Positions 41,116-47,060 of a stretch of 47,060 bases of DNA are shown here, piece by piece; the first letter of the stretch is position 1, and every line of letters starts with the position of its first letter. A program made the position numbers and the translations under genes. The DNA is from Thermoleophilia bacterium (GTDB lineage: Bacteria > Actinomycetota > Thermoleophilia > Gaiellales > Gaiellaceae), in contig JAICME010000006.1 of assembly GCA_025929425.1 (NCBI GenBank), positions 1 through 47,060 of the forward strand, given 5' to 3'. The notes under the pieces are model-generated. The model was given only the letters and a program-made list of their open reading frames with translations, did not search any database and had not been told where the DNA came from.

Positions 41116-42054
41116 CTAGGGGGACTCGGGCGCGACGGGACGCCAGAGACGCGCCACGACGCCGACCGTCCAACCCACCAGGGTCGCCGCCGTCGCGACG
41201 TGCAGCAGTACGAGCCACCAAGGCACGTCGCCGTACGTCCGGTACTGCACCTCTCCGATCGTCATCTGGACGGCGAGGATCGCCAGCAGCCCGGCGCAGC
41301 CACGCAGCAGCCAGGGATACGTGCTGCGCCGCGTCCATGCCCACGCCGCGAGCACGAGAAAGATGATCCCGAAGGCGGCAACCGTGCGGACGTGCCAGTA
41401 GACGGAAGGCTGAAACGACCCGAGCCGAGGAACGATCTTCGAGCCGGAGCTGCCCGGGAAGCGCCCTGCAGCCGTCGCCGCCGTGCCGCTCACCGCGAGC
41501 CCGACCACTGCGACCGCCAGGGCGACGCCTCCGAGCCGCGCGATCCCGGGCAGCGGTAGCCCGCTGCCGCGGACGAGGCGCGAGGCTTCGAGCAGCGTCA
41601 GCACCGCGAGCGAGACGAGCGTGAACGAGAGCAGCAGGTGCGTGATGACGATGTACGGATTGAGGTCGTAGTAGACCGTGATCGCACCGAGCGGCGCCTG
41701 GGCGAGCGTCCCCAGGAAAACGGCCGTCGCGAGCCAGCGGCCGCGTCGACCGAGACCGCGGGTACGCCAGGCCGCCAGCGCCAGAACGAGCGTCGTGAAG
41801 ACCGTCACGGCGGAGACGACGCGGTTCGAGAACTCGATGTCGGAGTGGTAGCCGCGGGGCAGCGCGTGCTTCGTCGTACAGGTCGGCCAGTGCGGGCAGC
41901 CCAGCCCCGAGCCGGTGAGGCGAACGGTGGCGCCCGTCGCGACGATCAGGATGAGCGCGCCGACGGCTGCGAACGCGACGCGTCGAAAGACGACCGGTGA
42001 GACGGTCCGCGCAAGCCGGCGCGGCACCGCGGCCGATGCGGACCCCGCGTGCAC
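41116..42054 (-). CDS. ctaA: Heme A synthase (COX15/CtaA)
   Basis: The product has 312 residues with eight membrane helices. RLTGSGLGCPHWPTC (about 47-61) is the family signature with its cysteine pair. Further heme-ligand histidines lie in ITHLLLSFTLVSL, YWHVRTVAAFGIIF and LLHVATAATLVGWT. The enzyme hydroxylates the heme O methyl group to form heme A for aa3-type cytochrome oxidase, indicating aerobic respiration. CtaB and oxidase genes are not in the window. Confidence 0.93.
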   Translation of the reverse strand: MHAGSASAAVPRRLARTVSPVVFRRVAFAAVGALILIVATGATVRLTGSGLGCPHWPTCTTKHALPRGYHSDIEFSNRVVSAVTVFTTLVLALAAWRTRGLGRRGRWLATAVFLGTLAQAPLGAITVYYDLNPYIVITHLLLSFTLVSLAVLTLLEASRLVRGSGLPLPGIARLGGVALAVAVVGLAVSGTAATAAGRFPGSSGSKIVPRLGSFQPSVYWHVRTVAAFGIIFLVLAAWAWTRRSTYPWLLRGCAGLLAILAVQMTIGEVQYRTYGDVPWWLVLLHVATAATLVGWTVGVVARLWRPVAPESP

Positions 42055-42082
42055 GGTTCGAGTGTAGAGAGGTTTACGGCTC

Positions 42083-43090
42083 CTAGGGCTCGAGCACGAC
42101 GCCTGCCCCCTCCTCCACGCCGCCCACGCGCGCGAGGAAGAGACCGGCGCGCTCGAACTCGGCCTCGAGCGAGAGAGACTTCTCCGCCGGCAGCGTCACG
42201 AGGAGCCCGCCGGCCGTCTGGGCGTCGTATGCGAGTGCGAGGACCTCTTCGAGAACGCCCTCGCTCGACACGTGCGGGCCCGCGAAGTTGCGGTTGCGCG
42301 GGTCCCCGCCGGTGCGGATGCCTGCCCGGGCCGCCTCCAGCGAGCCGTCGAGCGCCGGGAGAGCGGAAGCATCGAGACGGATCCGGACGCCGCTCCTTTC
42401 TGCCGTCTCGTGGGCGTGACCGAGGAGGCCGAAGCCGGTCACGTCGGTGACCGCATGCGGCGAGAACGGCCGTAGAACCTCGGCCGCACGATCGTTGAGC
42501 GTCGTCATCCAGCGCGCCGCCTCGGTCAGATCGCCCTTCGAGGCCAGCACGAGCCCGGTGCCGAGCGGCTTCGTCAGGAAGACGGCATCCCCGGGTCGCG
42601 CTCCGCTCTTGACCCACACGCCGTCCGGATGAACGGTGCCGACTACCGCGAGGCCGTACTTCGGCTCGGTGTCCCGAATCGTGTGGCCGCCGGCGAGGAT
42701 CGCGCCGGCGGCGCGTACCTGCTCGTCCGCCGCGGCGAAGACCGCCGCAACGAGATCGGTCGCGAGCTCTTCCGGGAAGGCCGCAATCGAGAGCGCGAGA
42801 AGGGGCGTGCCGCCCATCGCGAACACGTCGTTGAGCGCGTTCGTCGCGGCGATCCGGCCGAAGAGGGCAGCGTCGTCGACGAGCGGCGGAAAGAAGTCGA
42901 CGGTGAAGACCAGCGCGCGCTCGTCGTCCAGCCGGTAGACCGCGGCGTCGTCCGCGGGGTCGAGACCCACGAGGAGGTCTTCCGCCTCGGCCGGGACGAA
43001 GCCCCTGAGCAGTTCCTCGAGGCGGGCGGCCGAGTACTTCGCGGCGCAGCCCCCGCCAACGGTGAGGCTCGTCAGGCTCGGCGCTTCCAC
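42083..43090 (-). CDS. selD: Selenide, water dikinase
   Basis: GTG 43090 (MEAPSLTSLTVGGGC) is the only start just before the conserved N-terminus; the product has 335 residues. C15 in GGGCAAKY occupies the catalytic Cys/Sec position and K18 the conserved lysine; the second cysteine of the E. coli GCGCK motif is alanine. Other blocks: DDAAVYRLDDERALVFTVDF, RIAATNALNDVFAMGGTPLL, GGHTIRDTEPKYGLAVVGTV, TKPLGTGLVLAS and TDVTGFGLLGHAHE. It makes selenophosphate from selenide and ATP for selenocysteine or selenouridine. selA, selB, selC and ybbB are not present here. Divergent from the SDR gene, with 19 bp between starts. Confidence 0.93.
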   Translation of the reverse strand: MEAPSLTSLTVGGGCAAKYSAARLEELLRGFVPAEAEDLLVGLDPADDAAVYRLDDERALVFTVDFFPPLVDDAALFGRIAATNALNDVFAMGGTPLLALSIAAFPEELATDLVAAVFAAADEQVRAAGAILAGGHTIRDTEPKYGLAVVGTVHPDGVWVKSGARPGDAVFLTKPLGTGLVLASKGDLTEAARWMTTLNDRAAEVLRPFSPHAVTDVTGFGLLGHAHETAERSGVRIRLDASALPALDGSLEAARAGIRTGGDPRNRNFAGPHVSSEGVLEEVLALAYDAQTAGGLLVTLPAEKSLSLEAEFERAGLFLARVGGVEEGAGVVLEP

Positions 43091-43109
43091 GCGGTTTACT
43101 GTAAGTCCA

Positions 43110-43802
43110 ATGGCCCGGGCTGCACTCGTCACCGGCGGCTCGTCGGGCATCGGGCTCGCGATCGCGCGGATGCTGCGGGATGAGGGATTCGACCTGACAC
43201 TCGCCTCCCGCCGGCCGGAGCGGGTCGAAGTCGCGGCCGCCGAGCTCGGCGCCTTCGCGGTCGCCGCGAACGTCGCCGAGGCGGAGGACTGCGAGCGAGT
43301 CGTTGCCGAGCACCGTGATCGCTTCGGCCGGCTCGACGTGCTCGTGAACTCGGCCGGCGTCGGGATCGGAGGCCGGGTCGAAGACCTTTCCGTCAAGCAG
43401 CTCGACCTGCAGCTCGACGTGAATCTGCGAGGGCTCTTCCTCGTCACGCAGGCGGCGATTCCGCTCCTCCGCGAGTCGAAGGGCTGGATCGTCAACCTCG
43501 CGTCGATCGCCGGCACGGTCCCGACGCCGGGTCTCGCAACCTACGGGGCGACGAAGGCGGCCGTGATCGCGCTCACCCGCTCGCTCAACGCCGAGCTGGA
43601 CGCCGACGGTGTGCGGGCGGTCGCCCTCTGCCCGGGGTTCGTCGACACACCGATGGCGCAGTGGTCCGGGCTCGAGCCGGACGAGATGATCCGCCCCGAG
43701 GATTGCGCAGAGGTGGTTCGCATGTGCGTGCGGCTGAGCCGGACCGCGCGTGTGCCACAGGTCGTCCTGGAGCGCATGGGTGCTGCGAACGGCGACGCCT
43801 AG
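43110..43802 (+). CDS. Short-chain dehydrogenase/reductase (SDR)
   Basis: ATG 43110 gives 230 residues, a classical SDR: TGGSSGIG (8-15) for the cofactor, NSAGVGIGG (80-88), and catalytic S132, Y145 and K149 (ASIAG ... YGATK). After the first strand-helix, ASRRPERVE carries basic residues at the NADP-discriminating position, so NADPH is likely. CPGFVDTPMAQW is the usual substrate-lid segment. Substrate unknown. Confidence 0.9.
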   Translation: MARAALVTGGSSGIGLAIARMLRDEGFDLTLASRRPERVEVAAAELGAFAVAANVAEAEDCERVVAEHRDRFGRLDVLVNSAGVGIGGRVEDLSVKQLDLQLDVNLRGLFLVTQAAIPLLRESKGWIVNLASIAGTVPTPGLATYGATKAAVIALTRSLNAELDADGVRAVALCPGFVDTPMAQWSGLEPDEMIRPEDCAEVVRMCVRLSRTARVPQVVLERMGAANGDA

Positions 43803-43830
43803 AGCACGTCGCCGTTGCCGCAAGGAGCCG

Positions 43831-43950
43831 CTAGTGGCCGCCGCCGTCGCTCATGCCGTGGCCGAAGGGGCCGGGCCACCGCAAGCAGGCGAGCATGTAC
43901 GCGAAGAGCGACGCGATGAGCAACACGTAGATGAGCCGTGCTTTCGTCAA
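43831..43950 (-). CDS. 39-residue signal-peptide-like microprotein downstream of the XRE-TPR regulator (candidate signalling peptide)
   Basis: TTG 43950 follows a perfect AAGGAGGTGA ribosome site at optimal spacing, 20 bp after the regulator's stop. The product has a basic start (TKAR), a hydrophobic core LIYVLLIASLFAYMLA (6-21), a cysteine at 22 in a lipobox-like MLAC context, and a short tail LRWPGPFGHGMSDGGGH. That is the design of a secreted pro-peptide, lipopeptide or single-pass microprotein. The pairing with an HTH-TPR regulator resembles RRNPP receptor-pheromone pairs of Firmicutes. That analogy is inference; an unrelated membrane microprotein is the main alternative. Confidence 0.7.
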   Translation of the reverse strand: MTKARLIYVLLIASLFAYMLACLRWPGPFGHGMSDGGGH

Positions 43951-43954
43951 TTCG

Positions 43955-43964
43955 TCACCTCCTT
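43955..43964 (-). promoter_or_regulatory. Perfect Shine-Dalgarno of the 39-residue peptide gene
   Basis: On the minus strand AAGGAGGTGA lies with its AGGAGG core 7 bases before TTG 43950, one of the best anti-16S matches in the window. It decides the TTG start and argues for high expression relative to the regulator. Confidence 0.8.
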
Positions 43965-43970
43965 CGTTCT

Positions 43971-45314
43971 CTAGAAGCGGATGTCCTGGAGAGCCTCTGC
44001 GGCCGTGCGATACAGCTCGGCCGCCCGCTGGTGATCCCCCCGCCTGACCGCCAGGTCGCCGCGCGCGACCCAGGCTGCGGCCCGGTGGCTTCCCGAGCCG
44101 AGATCGCCGAAGCTCGCTTCGGCGGCGGCGAAGGCCGTTTCCGCCTCGTCGAGGCGGTTCTGTTCGAGCAGGGCGCGCCCGAGCACGAGTTGCGCGCTGC
44201 CGATCTCGTCGATGTAGTCGACCCGCCCGTCGAGCAGATCGAGCGCATGACGTGCCTGCTCCTCTGCCTGCTCGACGTCCCCCGTGCGCAGATGAACCTG
44301 CGCGAGTGACGAGACGGCACGGCCGGCGTCGGCGTCGCGGCCCAGATCGAGCGCGATCGCGAACGACTCCTTCAGGAGCGTCACAGCCTGATCGGTGTTG
44401 CCGAGCAGGAAGTTGAGACCGCCGAGGTTGTTCGTCAGCTGGCTCACGTGGACGCGGTCGGCAAGCTCTGCGTACGCCTGCCTGGCCCGCTCGGCGTAGT
44501 TGCGCGCGAGCACCCAGTGGCCCTCGCGGTCGGCGATGAGCGAAGCCTGGAAGAACGCGGCGCCGATCGTCCGGAGGTCCTCGACCCCGCGGGACAGCTC
44601 GAGCGCACGCTCGACGTCGTCGCGTGCGGCCTCGAAGTCTCGCTGCCGCTGCCAGCAGCGGGAGCGCCACGAAAGGATGTCCGCCTTGAGCGCGTCACAC
44701 GGCAGCCCCGAGCGGTCGGCCAGCGCCAGCGCCTCGTTCAAGAGCGCAAGCGCGGTCTGCACGCTGCTGATCTGATAGCGGCAGGAACCGAGCCAGAACA
44801 GCACCTCCGCGCGCTCGACGTCGGAGAACGACTCGGCCTCGACGATCGTTCGGGCCTCGTTGAACAGCTCGAGCGCTCCCCGATGCGCGCCGATCCTCAT
44901 CTTCGCGAGCCCGCTCCCGCACAGCGCACGCACCTGCAGCTCCGGCATGCCCGTCGCGCGAGCAGCCGCAGGAAGCGGATCGAAGGCCGTCACGGCCTCC
45001 TCGTCCTCCTGCGCCTCGTACAGCGCTTCGGCACGCGAGATCGCTCCCTCGAGCCGGGCCCGCTCATCGGTGGCGACACCGCTCGCGAGGAAACCGGCGT
45101 CGACCCCGAGACGGTCGGCGAGCCACTCGATCGTGCCCTCGGTCGGACGCGTCTTGCCACGCTCGATCTGGGAGAGGTACTCCTTGGAGAAGCGGTCGCC
45201 GGCGAGCGCGCTCTGCGTCAGACCCGCGGCGACGCGGAGCTGGCGGAGCCGCTCCCCGAGGCGGATCCCTGCGGAGTTGGGCCTACGCGTTGTGCGGCTG
45301 GCGGTGTCTCGCAT
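43971..45314 (-). CDS. XRE-family regulator with C-terminal TPR domain (RRNPP-like architecture)
   Basis: ATG 45314 is taken as start (GTG 45320 is an alternative), giving 447 residues. An N-terminal HTH_3 domain spans about 19-76: LGERLRQLRVAAGLTQSALA, then FSKEYLSQIERGKTRPTEGT. From about 88 to the end are some eight to nine tetratricopeptide-like helical pairs (FNEARTIVEAESFSDVERAE, ALLNEALALADRSGLPCDAL, YAERARQAYAELADRVHVSQ, LKESFAIALDLGRDADAGRA). HTH plus TPR is the layout of PlcR, PrgX, NprR and of several actinobacterial regulators; the TPR groove binds a peptide or protein. Directly downstream is a tiny secreted-type peptide gene. A palindrome upstream may be its autoregulatory site. 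Confidence 0.88.
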   Translation of the reverse strand: MRDTASRTTRRPNSAGIRLGERLRQLRVAAGLTQSALAGDRFSKEYLSQIERGKTRPTEGTIEWLADRLGVDAGFLASGVATDERARLEGAISRAEALYEAQEDEEAVTAFDPLPAAARATGMPELQVRALCGSGLAKMRIGAHRGALELFNEARTIVEAESFSDVERAEVLFWLGSCRYQISSVQTALALLNEALALADRSGLPCDALKADILSWRSRCWQRQRDFEAARDDVERALELSRGVEDLRTIGAAFFQASLIADREGHWVLARNYAERARQAYAELADRVHVSQLTNNLGGLNFLLGNTDQAVTLLKESFAIALDLGRDADAGRAVSSLAQVHLRTGDVEQAEEQARHALDLLDGRVDYIDEIGSAQLVLGRALLEQNRLDEAETAFAAAEASFGDLGSGSHRAAAWVARGDLAVRRGDHQRAAELYRTAAEALQDIRF

Positions 45315-45344
45315 GGTCACGGCGCTGGGCTAGCTAAGCGCATA

Positions 45345-45355
45345 CTTCACTGAAG
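45345..45355. promoter_or_regulatory. Palindrome CTTCACTGAAG upstream of the XRE-TPR gene
   Basis: CTTCA-C-TGAAG is a perfect 11-bp dyad 31 bp upstream of the regulator ATG. XRE repressors commonly bind such short dyads over their own promoters. A clear -10/-35 pair for the regulator itself could not be fixed; TTGACT on the minus strand (45413-45418) is present but badly spaced from TAATAC. Confidence 0.4.
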
Positions 45356-45450
45356 CGCAATATGTCACGTTTGCACATCCCCCTTTTGAGCGTATTAGCG
45401 GCAGGAAGCAAGTCAACTACACGACCGGCAGAATCACTTGATCGAGCTAC

Positions 45451-45479
45451 TTGACTCGTGCCCTCGACCCTCCTATAGT
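45451..45479 (+). promoter_or_regulatory. Near-consensus sigma-70 promoter of the structured RNA
   Basis: TTGACT (45451-45456), exactly 17 bp, TATAGT (45474-45479): five of six consensus bases in each box, the strongest promoter seen in this window. It points away from the XRE-TPR gene into a region with no credible protein gene. Upstream, ACTTGAT (45436-45442) partly repeats ACTTGAC (45449-45455), a possible regulator direct repeat. Confidence 0.75.
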
Positions 45480-45484
45480 GAGCG

Positions 45485-45648
45485 CACCTTGCAACCAGGC
45501 CGGACGCCAGGCCGAGGTTTGCAGGGGGTGCGCCGGGAGCTCCCGGGGAAGGGAACGAGGCGGGTGGGCCGCAGATCCGTCTCCTCGATTCCACTCCAGG
45601 AGTGGCGCGCCTCTCGAGAAGGCCCCGGAGCCGCAGCCGGGGCCTTTT
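45485..45648 (+). ncRNA. Candidate novel structured small RNA, about 164 nt
   Basis: The transcript is bounded by the promoter at 45451-45479 and the intrinsic terminator at 45619-45648. Its 5' part folds into a long hairpin: GCGCACC (45482-45488) with GGTGCGC, then TGCAACC with GGTTTGCA, and an inner GGCC/GGCC pair. Next are the self-complementary CCGGGAGCTCCCGG, a GAGGCGG/CCGTCTC stem, and CCACT-CCAGG-AGTGG. Protein frames through it look like chance (very Arg/Pro/Gly-rich, no ribosome site). It does not match the tmRNA, SRP RNA, RNase P or 6S features I know. With the next gene convergent, it is a stand-alone RNA rather than a leader. The exact 5' end is uncertain by a few bases. Confidence 0.65.
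45619..45648 (+). terminator. Rho-independent terminator of the small RNA
   Basis: AAGGCCCCGG (45619-45628), loop AGCCGCAG, CCGGGGCCTT (45637-45646), with TTTT at 45645-45648. A 10-bp GC-rich stem ending in a T run is the only textbook intrinsic terminator I found in this window. Confidence 0.85.
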
Positions 45649-45768
45649 CATCGGTCCACTTCGCCCGCTTCGCTTGCCCGGGCGGCGCCTTTCGGCGCGC
45701 GCGGGCTGCGCTGTGCTTTCCGCTCGTGGACGCCGCGCCCGCTCATGTCGGTCGCGGCTAGAGGAAGG

Positions 45769-46365
45769 TCAAGCCCGGAGCCAGGCGAGCCGTGCGGCGC
45801 GGATGGCGCCGAGTTCGGCGTCGTCCAGGAGGCCCACTCGGCGGCCGACCATGCCGAGGATGCCGCCGGCGAGCATGATCCACGCCTCCGAGTTGGCGTC
45901 GCGTTCGGCGGCGATCGCACCCTGCTCCTGGCCACGCCGGATCAGGCCGGCCACGAAGTCGTGAACCTCGCGCATGTGGCGGCGCAGATGGCGCCGCAGC
46001 TCGGGATCCTCCGACGCCTCGCTCAATGCCTGTACCCACAGCTCAGCGAGCTGGAGCCTCGGCGAGCGGACGGAGACATGGCCCTTGCCGATGGCCTCGA
46101 TCGCGGCACACGCGTCGGGAGCGCCGTCGAGCTTCCGCTCCCAGCCCTCGCGGGCCTTCGCCCACACATGCTCGAGCGCGGCGAGATAGAGGTCGCGCTT
46201 GGAGGCGAAGTGGCGGTACAGGATCGGTTCCGAGACTCCCGCCGCACGGGCGATCTCGGCGGTGGTGGTGCCGTGGTAGCTCCCGTCCGTGAAGAGACGG
46301 ATCGCAGTCTCGATCAGATGCTGACGGCGCTCGGCGGCCGCCATGCGCGGCGCGGCAATGGTCAT
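45769..46365 (-). CDS. TetR-family transcriptional regulator
   Basis: ATG 46365 overlaps the stop of the upstream efflux gene (ATGA) and gives 198 residues; ATG 46344 is an alternative. The HTH is RRQHLIETAIRLFTDGSYHG, then TTTAEIARAAGVSEPILYRHF (about 33-53), the standard TetR_N signature. The C-terminal helical ligand domain is rich in charged residues (DPELRRHLRRHMREVHDFVA). It is co-transcribed with the DHA2 pump and probably represses it. A GNRA-type hairpin (45685-45698, GCGCC-GAAA-GGCGC on the minus strand) lies downstream. Confidence 0.92.
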   Translation of the reverse strand: MTIAAPRMAAAERRQHLIETAIRLFTDGSYHGTTTAEIARAAGVSEPILYRHFASKRDLYLAALEHVWAKAREGWERKLDGAPDACAAIEAIGKGHVSVRSPRLQLAELWVQALSEASEDPELRRHLRRHMREVHDFVAGLIRRGQEQGAIAAERDANSEAWIMLAGGILGMVGRRVGLLDDAELGAIRAARLAWLRA

Positions 46366-47060
46366 GCGGCGATCTCGACGATGTGCTCGCGCACGACCTC
46401 CGGCCGAGTCCGCACGAGGACGACGGCGACGATGGCCGCGACGAAGGTGATCGCCGCTCCGACCTCGAAGCCCGCATGGAGGCCGTCCACATAGTTCTGG
46501 GCGGCCGCGATGCCGTGAACATGCGGGTCGATGTAGGAGCCGATGATCGCGCCCATCAGCGCGATGCCGAGCGAGCCGCCCACCTGACGGAAGCTGTTCA
46601 GCACGCCCGAGCCGACGCCGGCCTTGTCGACGGGGACGGCTCCCATAGCCGCGGACGTCATGGGCGACATCGTCATCGCCATCCCGAAGCCGCCCACGAG
46701 CATCGGCGGCAGCAGGGTCCAGAAGTCCGAATGCACCGTGACGCGCTCGTAGAGGAGGAGCGAGATGCCGAGCAGCGTCATCCCGCCTCCCATCAGCCAA
46801 CGAGACCCGATCCGGTCCGACAGACGTCCCGCGATGGGCGCGATGAAGATGATCAGGAGCACCATCGGCAGGAAGGTCGCGCCGGCTTTCGCGGGACGGT
46901 AGTGAAGGATGTTCTGCACGTAGAGCGTCACGAAGAAGAAGACGCCGAACATCGAGAGCGAGACGAGCATCGCCACGATGTTCGCGCCGGTGAACGCGCC
47001 GATCCGGAAGAGCGACAGGTCGAGCAGCGACAGCCGCCGCCGCTGCTGGAGAACGACGAA
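46362..47060 (-). CDS. DHA2-family (EmrB/QacA) MFS efflux transporter, N-terminal part outside the window
   Basis: The frame is open to the window edge at 47060 and codes for the last 232 residues, about half of a 14-helix DHA2 transporter. LDLSLFRIGAFTGANIVAML, LYVQNILHYRPAKAGATFLP, IAPIAGRLSDRIGSRWLMGG and VGSGVLNSFRQVGGSLGIAL are the conserved segments of the C-terminal half. It exports drugs or other toxic compounds by proton antiport. The coupled TetR gene follows. Confidence 0.88.
   Translation of the reverse strand, partial: FVVLQQRRRLSLLDLSLFRIGAFTGANIVAMLVSLSMFGVFFFVTLYVQNILHYRPAKAGATFLPMVLLIIFIAPIAGRLSDRIGSRWLMGGGMTLLGISLLLYERVTVHSDFWTLLPPMLVGGFGMAMTMSPMTSAAMGAVPVDKAGVGSGVLNSFRQVGGSLGIALMGAIIGSYIDPHVHGIAAAQNYVDGLHAGFEVGAAITFVAAIVAVVLVRTRPEVVREHIVEIAA

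Noticed and set aside
41946-43823. 625-codon minus-strand frame over selD and the SDR gene
   Set aside because: It lies in a different frame from selD and antisense to the SDR, and shows only Arg-rich shadow composition.
45565-45595. T-box-like GCGGGTGG-GCCGC in the small RNA, followed by a terminator
   Set aside because: The T-box core (TGGN then ACCGC) is imperfect, and no amino acid or aminoacyl-tRNA synthetase gene lies downstream on the plus strand.
45438-46494. Plus-strand frames running through the small RNA region
   Set aside because: They begin in or before the promoter, lack ribosome sites, read through the terminator, and are antisense to the TetR gene.
1-47060. CRISPR arrays, tRNA/rRNA genes, insertion sequences, prophage or defense islands
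   Set aside because: No repeat-spacer pattern, tRNA T-arm with cloverleaf, transposase or phage protein was seen; the lone helicase has no defense partners.

Overview
The window is GC-rich (roughly two thirds G+C by eye), densely packed, and full of GTG/TTG starts and 1-4 bp ATGA/GTGA-type gene overlaps. The gene set (stand-alone PAC2 protein, KorAB-type 2-oxoacid:ferredoxin oxidoreductase, CtaA-type heme A synthase, AglEFG-like sugar ABC transporter, many MarR/GntR/TetR/XRE regulators) suggests an uncultured soil actinobacterium, perhaps of the class Thermoleophilia. That placement is inference from gene content. No rRNA, tRNA, CRISPR array, transposase or phage gene was recognised.

Layout. 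1-2126: the end of a secreted hypothetical protein, an aldo/keto reductase remnant with its middle missing, an SQR-like flavoprotein and a 50-residue hydrophobic protein. 2133-5205 (minus): an operon of a zinc alcohol dehydrogenase, a UPF0104/YbhN-like membrane protein and a YraQ/ArsP-like permease. 5222-9366: a Rieske oxygenase with an in-frame palindromic insertion, then a polar amino acid ABC transporter and an unknown membrane protein. 9424-16518: a sugar ABC transporter whose first permease carries an inserted SdrD_B/Cna-B-like domain, then an FAD/NAD(P) protein and a membrane-anchored methionine-rich beta-helix protein. 16592-18325: a MarR/MFS pair behind a strong double palindrome. 18322-21594 (minus): korA and korB separated by two tandem, mutually paralogous small genes of unknown function. 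21667-24167: an ABC-2 exporter pair and a VOC dioxygenase-like protein.

24177-33077 is a two-armed catabolic locus. The left arm is a Pot/Fbp-type ABC importer ending in a glycerophosphodiester phosphodiesterase. The right arm holds a GntR/UTRA regulator, a DhnA/LsrF-type aldolase, a zinc dehydrogenase and an FGGY kinase. The arms diverge from back-to-back promoters, each with a near-identical operator just downstream (TTGTCTGACAA / TTGTCTGACAG). This is consistent with one GntR protein controlling uptake and catabolism of a sugar, polyol or glycerophosphodiester.

33074-43802 is mostly housekeeping: an HNH-like membrane protein, an AlkA-like glycosylase, proC, a 6-phosphogluconolactonase, two hypotheticals, a DEAH helicase, a VOC protein, a PAC2 protein, CtaA, SelD and an SDR. 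43831-45648 is the most novel stretch: an XRE-TPR regulator directly followed by a 39-residue signal-peptide-like microprotein behind a perfect Shine-Dalgarno, resembling RRNPP quorum-sensing pairs. Divergently upstream is a stand-alone structured RNA of about 164 nt with a near-consensus promoter and an intrinsic terminator. The window ends in a TetR gene and a truncated DHA2 efflux pump.

Three genes (GDPD, FGGY kinase, small VOC protein) have no ATG/GTG/TTG upstream of their conserved N-terminal motifs. Their starts are inferred to be CTG, GTA and ATC, each next to or overlapping the stop codon of the gene before.
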